From Pseudomonadota bacterium (GTDB lineage Bacteria; Pseudomonadota; Alphaproteobacteria; Rhodobacterales; Rhodobacteraceae): DNA of 64,000 nucleotides. Below are positions 63,449-64,000 of this stretch, one piece after another. The stretch covers positions 62,001 to 126,000 of the forward strand of contig CAUJIP010000057.1 in the NCBI GenBank assembly GCA_963205235.1, written 5' to 3'. Numbering within the stretch: the stretch's first letter is position 1; each line of letters starts with the position of its first letter. The translations under genes were made by a program, and so were the position numbers. Under the pieces are notes generated by a model. That model searched no databases and was not told the origin of the DNA. It saw nothing but the letters and a program-made list of their open reading frames with translations.

Positions 63449-64000
63449 TTACAGCGCCGATGTCGCCTGCCAGATGTCGTTCATATAGCCACGGATCGTG
63501 CGGTCGGACGAGAAAAAGCCGCTGCGCGCCGTATTCAGTGCCGCCATGCGGCCCCAGCGCGCCGGATCGGCATAGGCCTTGTCCACCTCGCCCTGCGCTG
63601 CATGGTAGGCGTCAAAGTCCGCTGCGACGAGGAAATAGTCATGGTGCCAGACCCGATGCACCAAAGCATGATAGCGGCTGGGTTCCTCGGGCGAAAACAC
63701 CCCCTCGGCGATCATCTGCAGCACATCCATCAGGGGTTGGCTCGCCTCGATCGCTTTCTTCGCATGGTCGGGGTCTTCGCGGCGCTTCTGCACCTGATCC
63801 GCAGTCAGGCCGAAGAGGAAGAAGTTGTCTGCCCCAACCTCTTGCAAAATCTCGACATTCGCGCCGTCCAACGTGCCGATGGTGACAGCCCCGTTCATCA
63901 TGAACTTCATGTTCCCGGTGCCCGATGCCTCTTTCCCGGCCGTCGAAATCTGTTCCGAAAGATCCGCCGCCGGGATCAATCGTTCGGCCATGGTGACGTT
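63449..64000 (-). CDS. glgP: glycogen phosphorylase (partial, 5' end outside window)
   Basis: GT35 phosphorylase releasing glucose-1-phosphate. Only the C-terminal about 183 residues are present, but they include the PLP lysine in STAGKEASGTGNMKFM and the following TIGTLDGANVEI. The frame continues to the window edge as NVTMAERLIPAADLSEQ, where other phosphorylases have the same text, so the ATG at 63991 is internal and not the start. First visible gene of the glycogen operon. Confidence 0.95.
   Translation of the reverse strand, partial: NVTMAERLIPAADLSEQISTAGKEASGTGNMKFMMNGAVTIGTLDGANVEILQEVGADNFFLFGLTADQVQKRREDPDHAKKAIEASQPLMDVLQMIAEGVFSPEEPSRYHALVHRVWHHDYFLVAADFDAYHAAQGEVDKAYADPARWGRMAALNTARSGFFSSDRTIRGYMNDIWQATSAL

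Noticed and set aside
63449-63991. ATG at 63991 as start of a short phosphorylase-like gene
   Set aside because: The reading frame continues unbroken to the window edge with residues conserved in glycogen phosphorylase (NVTMAERL), so this is an internal Met of a cut gene.

Overview
The window is GC-rich alphaproteobacterial chromosome, best matching the Rhodobacterales (Rhodobacteraceae/Paracoccaceae). The grounds are the protein families, a CckA hybrid kinase, a Mg-type HemB, many ATGA/GTGA start-stop overlaps, and a short 3'-UTR repeat that I associate with this group. I see no phage, transposase, integrase, CRISPR or rRNA. The window reads as ordinary core chromosome with some accessory cassettes. 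Species cannot be named from sequence alone.

Layout. 0-5 kb: the 5' part of 3-hydroxybutyrate dehydrogenase (bdhA, cut by the window edge), a candidate small RNA upstream of it, an orphan YejA-type peptide-binding protein, an entericidin lipoprotein, and a phosphoesterase/Ser-Thr kinase-UspA operon. 5-9 kb: a translationally coupled AMP-ligase / DsbA-like / Bcr-CflA cassette. 8.5-21 kb: core genes: mfd with an upstream membrane protein, hemB, cckA, rsmB, a zeta-toxin-like kinase, and guaB coupled to a metallo-beta-lactamase-fold hydrolase. 21-29 kb: a glutamine amidotransferase, a TehA-like channel, PhyH, a FemAB/GNAT protein, glucokinase, an esterase, an AlkA-like glycosylase and an MFS carrier. 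29-38 kb: a squalene/phytoene synthase-like protein coupled to citramalate synthase, cysS with a candidate Cys leader peptide, a lipoprotein, a PLP decarboxylase-TPM-secreted protein operon, an outer membrane beta-barrel and the ABC-F protein Uup. 39-48 kb: a CaiB/BaiF CoA-transferase, a ferredoxin-ASKHA corrinoid-activator-like protein, a hydrolase, an ECF sigma/anti-sigma/fasciclin locus, a vWA protein, tRNA-Gly(CCC), a small lipoprotein and RidA. 48-64 kb: carbohydrate metabolism: zwf-pgl-pgi under a promoter with a LacI-type palindrome, then MgtC, HNH and lytic transglycosylase genes, then the glycogen operon glgP-glgB-glgC-glgA-glgX-pgm, with glgP cut by the window edge.

How the genes work together. 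Glucokinase, Zwf, Pgl, Pgi, Pgm and the glg genes form an almost complete set for entry of glucose into oxidative catabolism and storage as glycogen, while bdhA concerns the other storage polymer, PHB. Stress and envelope functions (kinase-Usp, sigma/anti-sigma/fasciclin, entericidin, vWA protein) form the second theme.

Most interesting points: the bdhA-adjacent small RNA; a possibly leaderless Cys-Cys leader peptide before cysS; the phosphoesterase/kinase-Usp pair; the SigK-RskA-fasciclin arrangement; an in-frame stop that cuts off the Gly-rich tail of a TPM protein; tandem perfect hairpins at 31.05 kb; 11-bp-phased repeats at 25.8 kb; and a block (about 29.9-52.4 kb) whose GC skew is opposite to both flanks.
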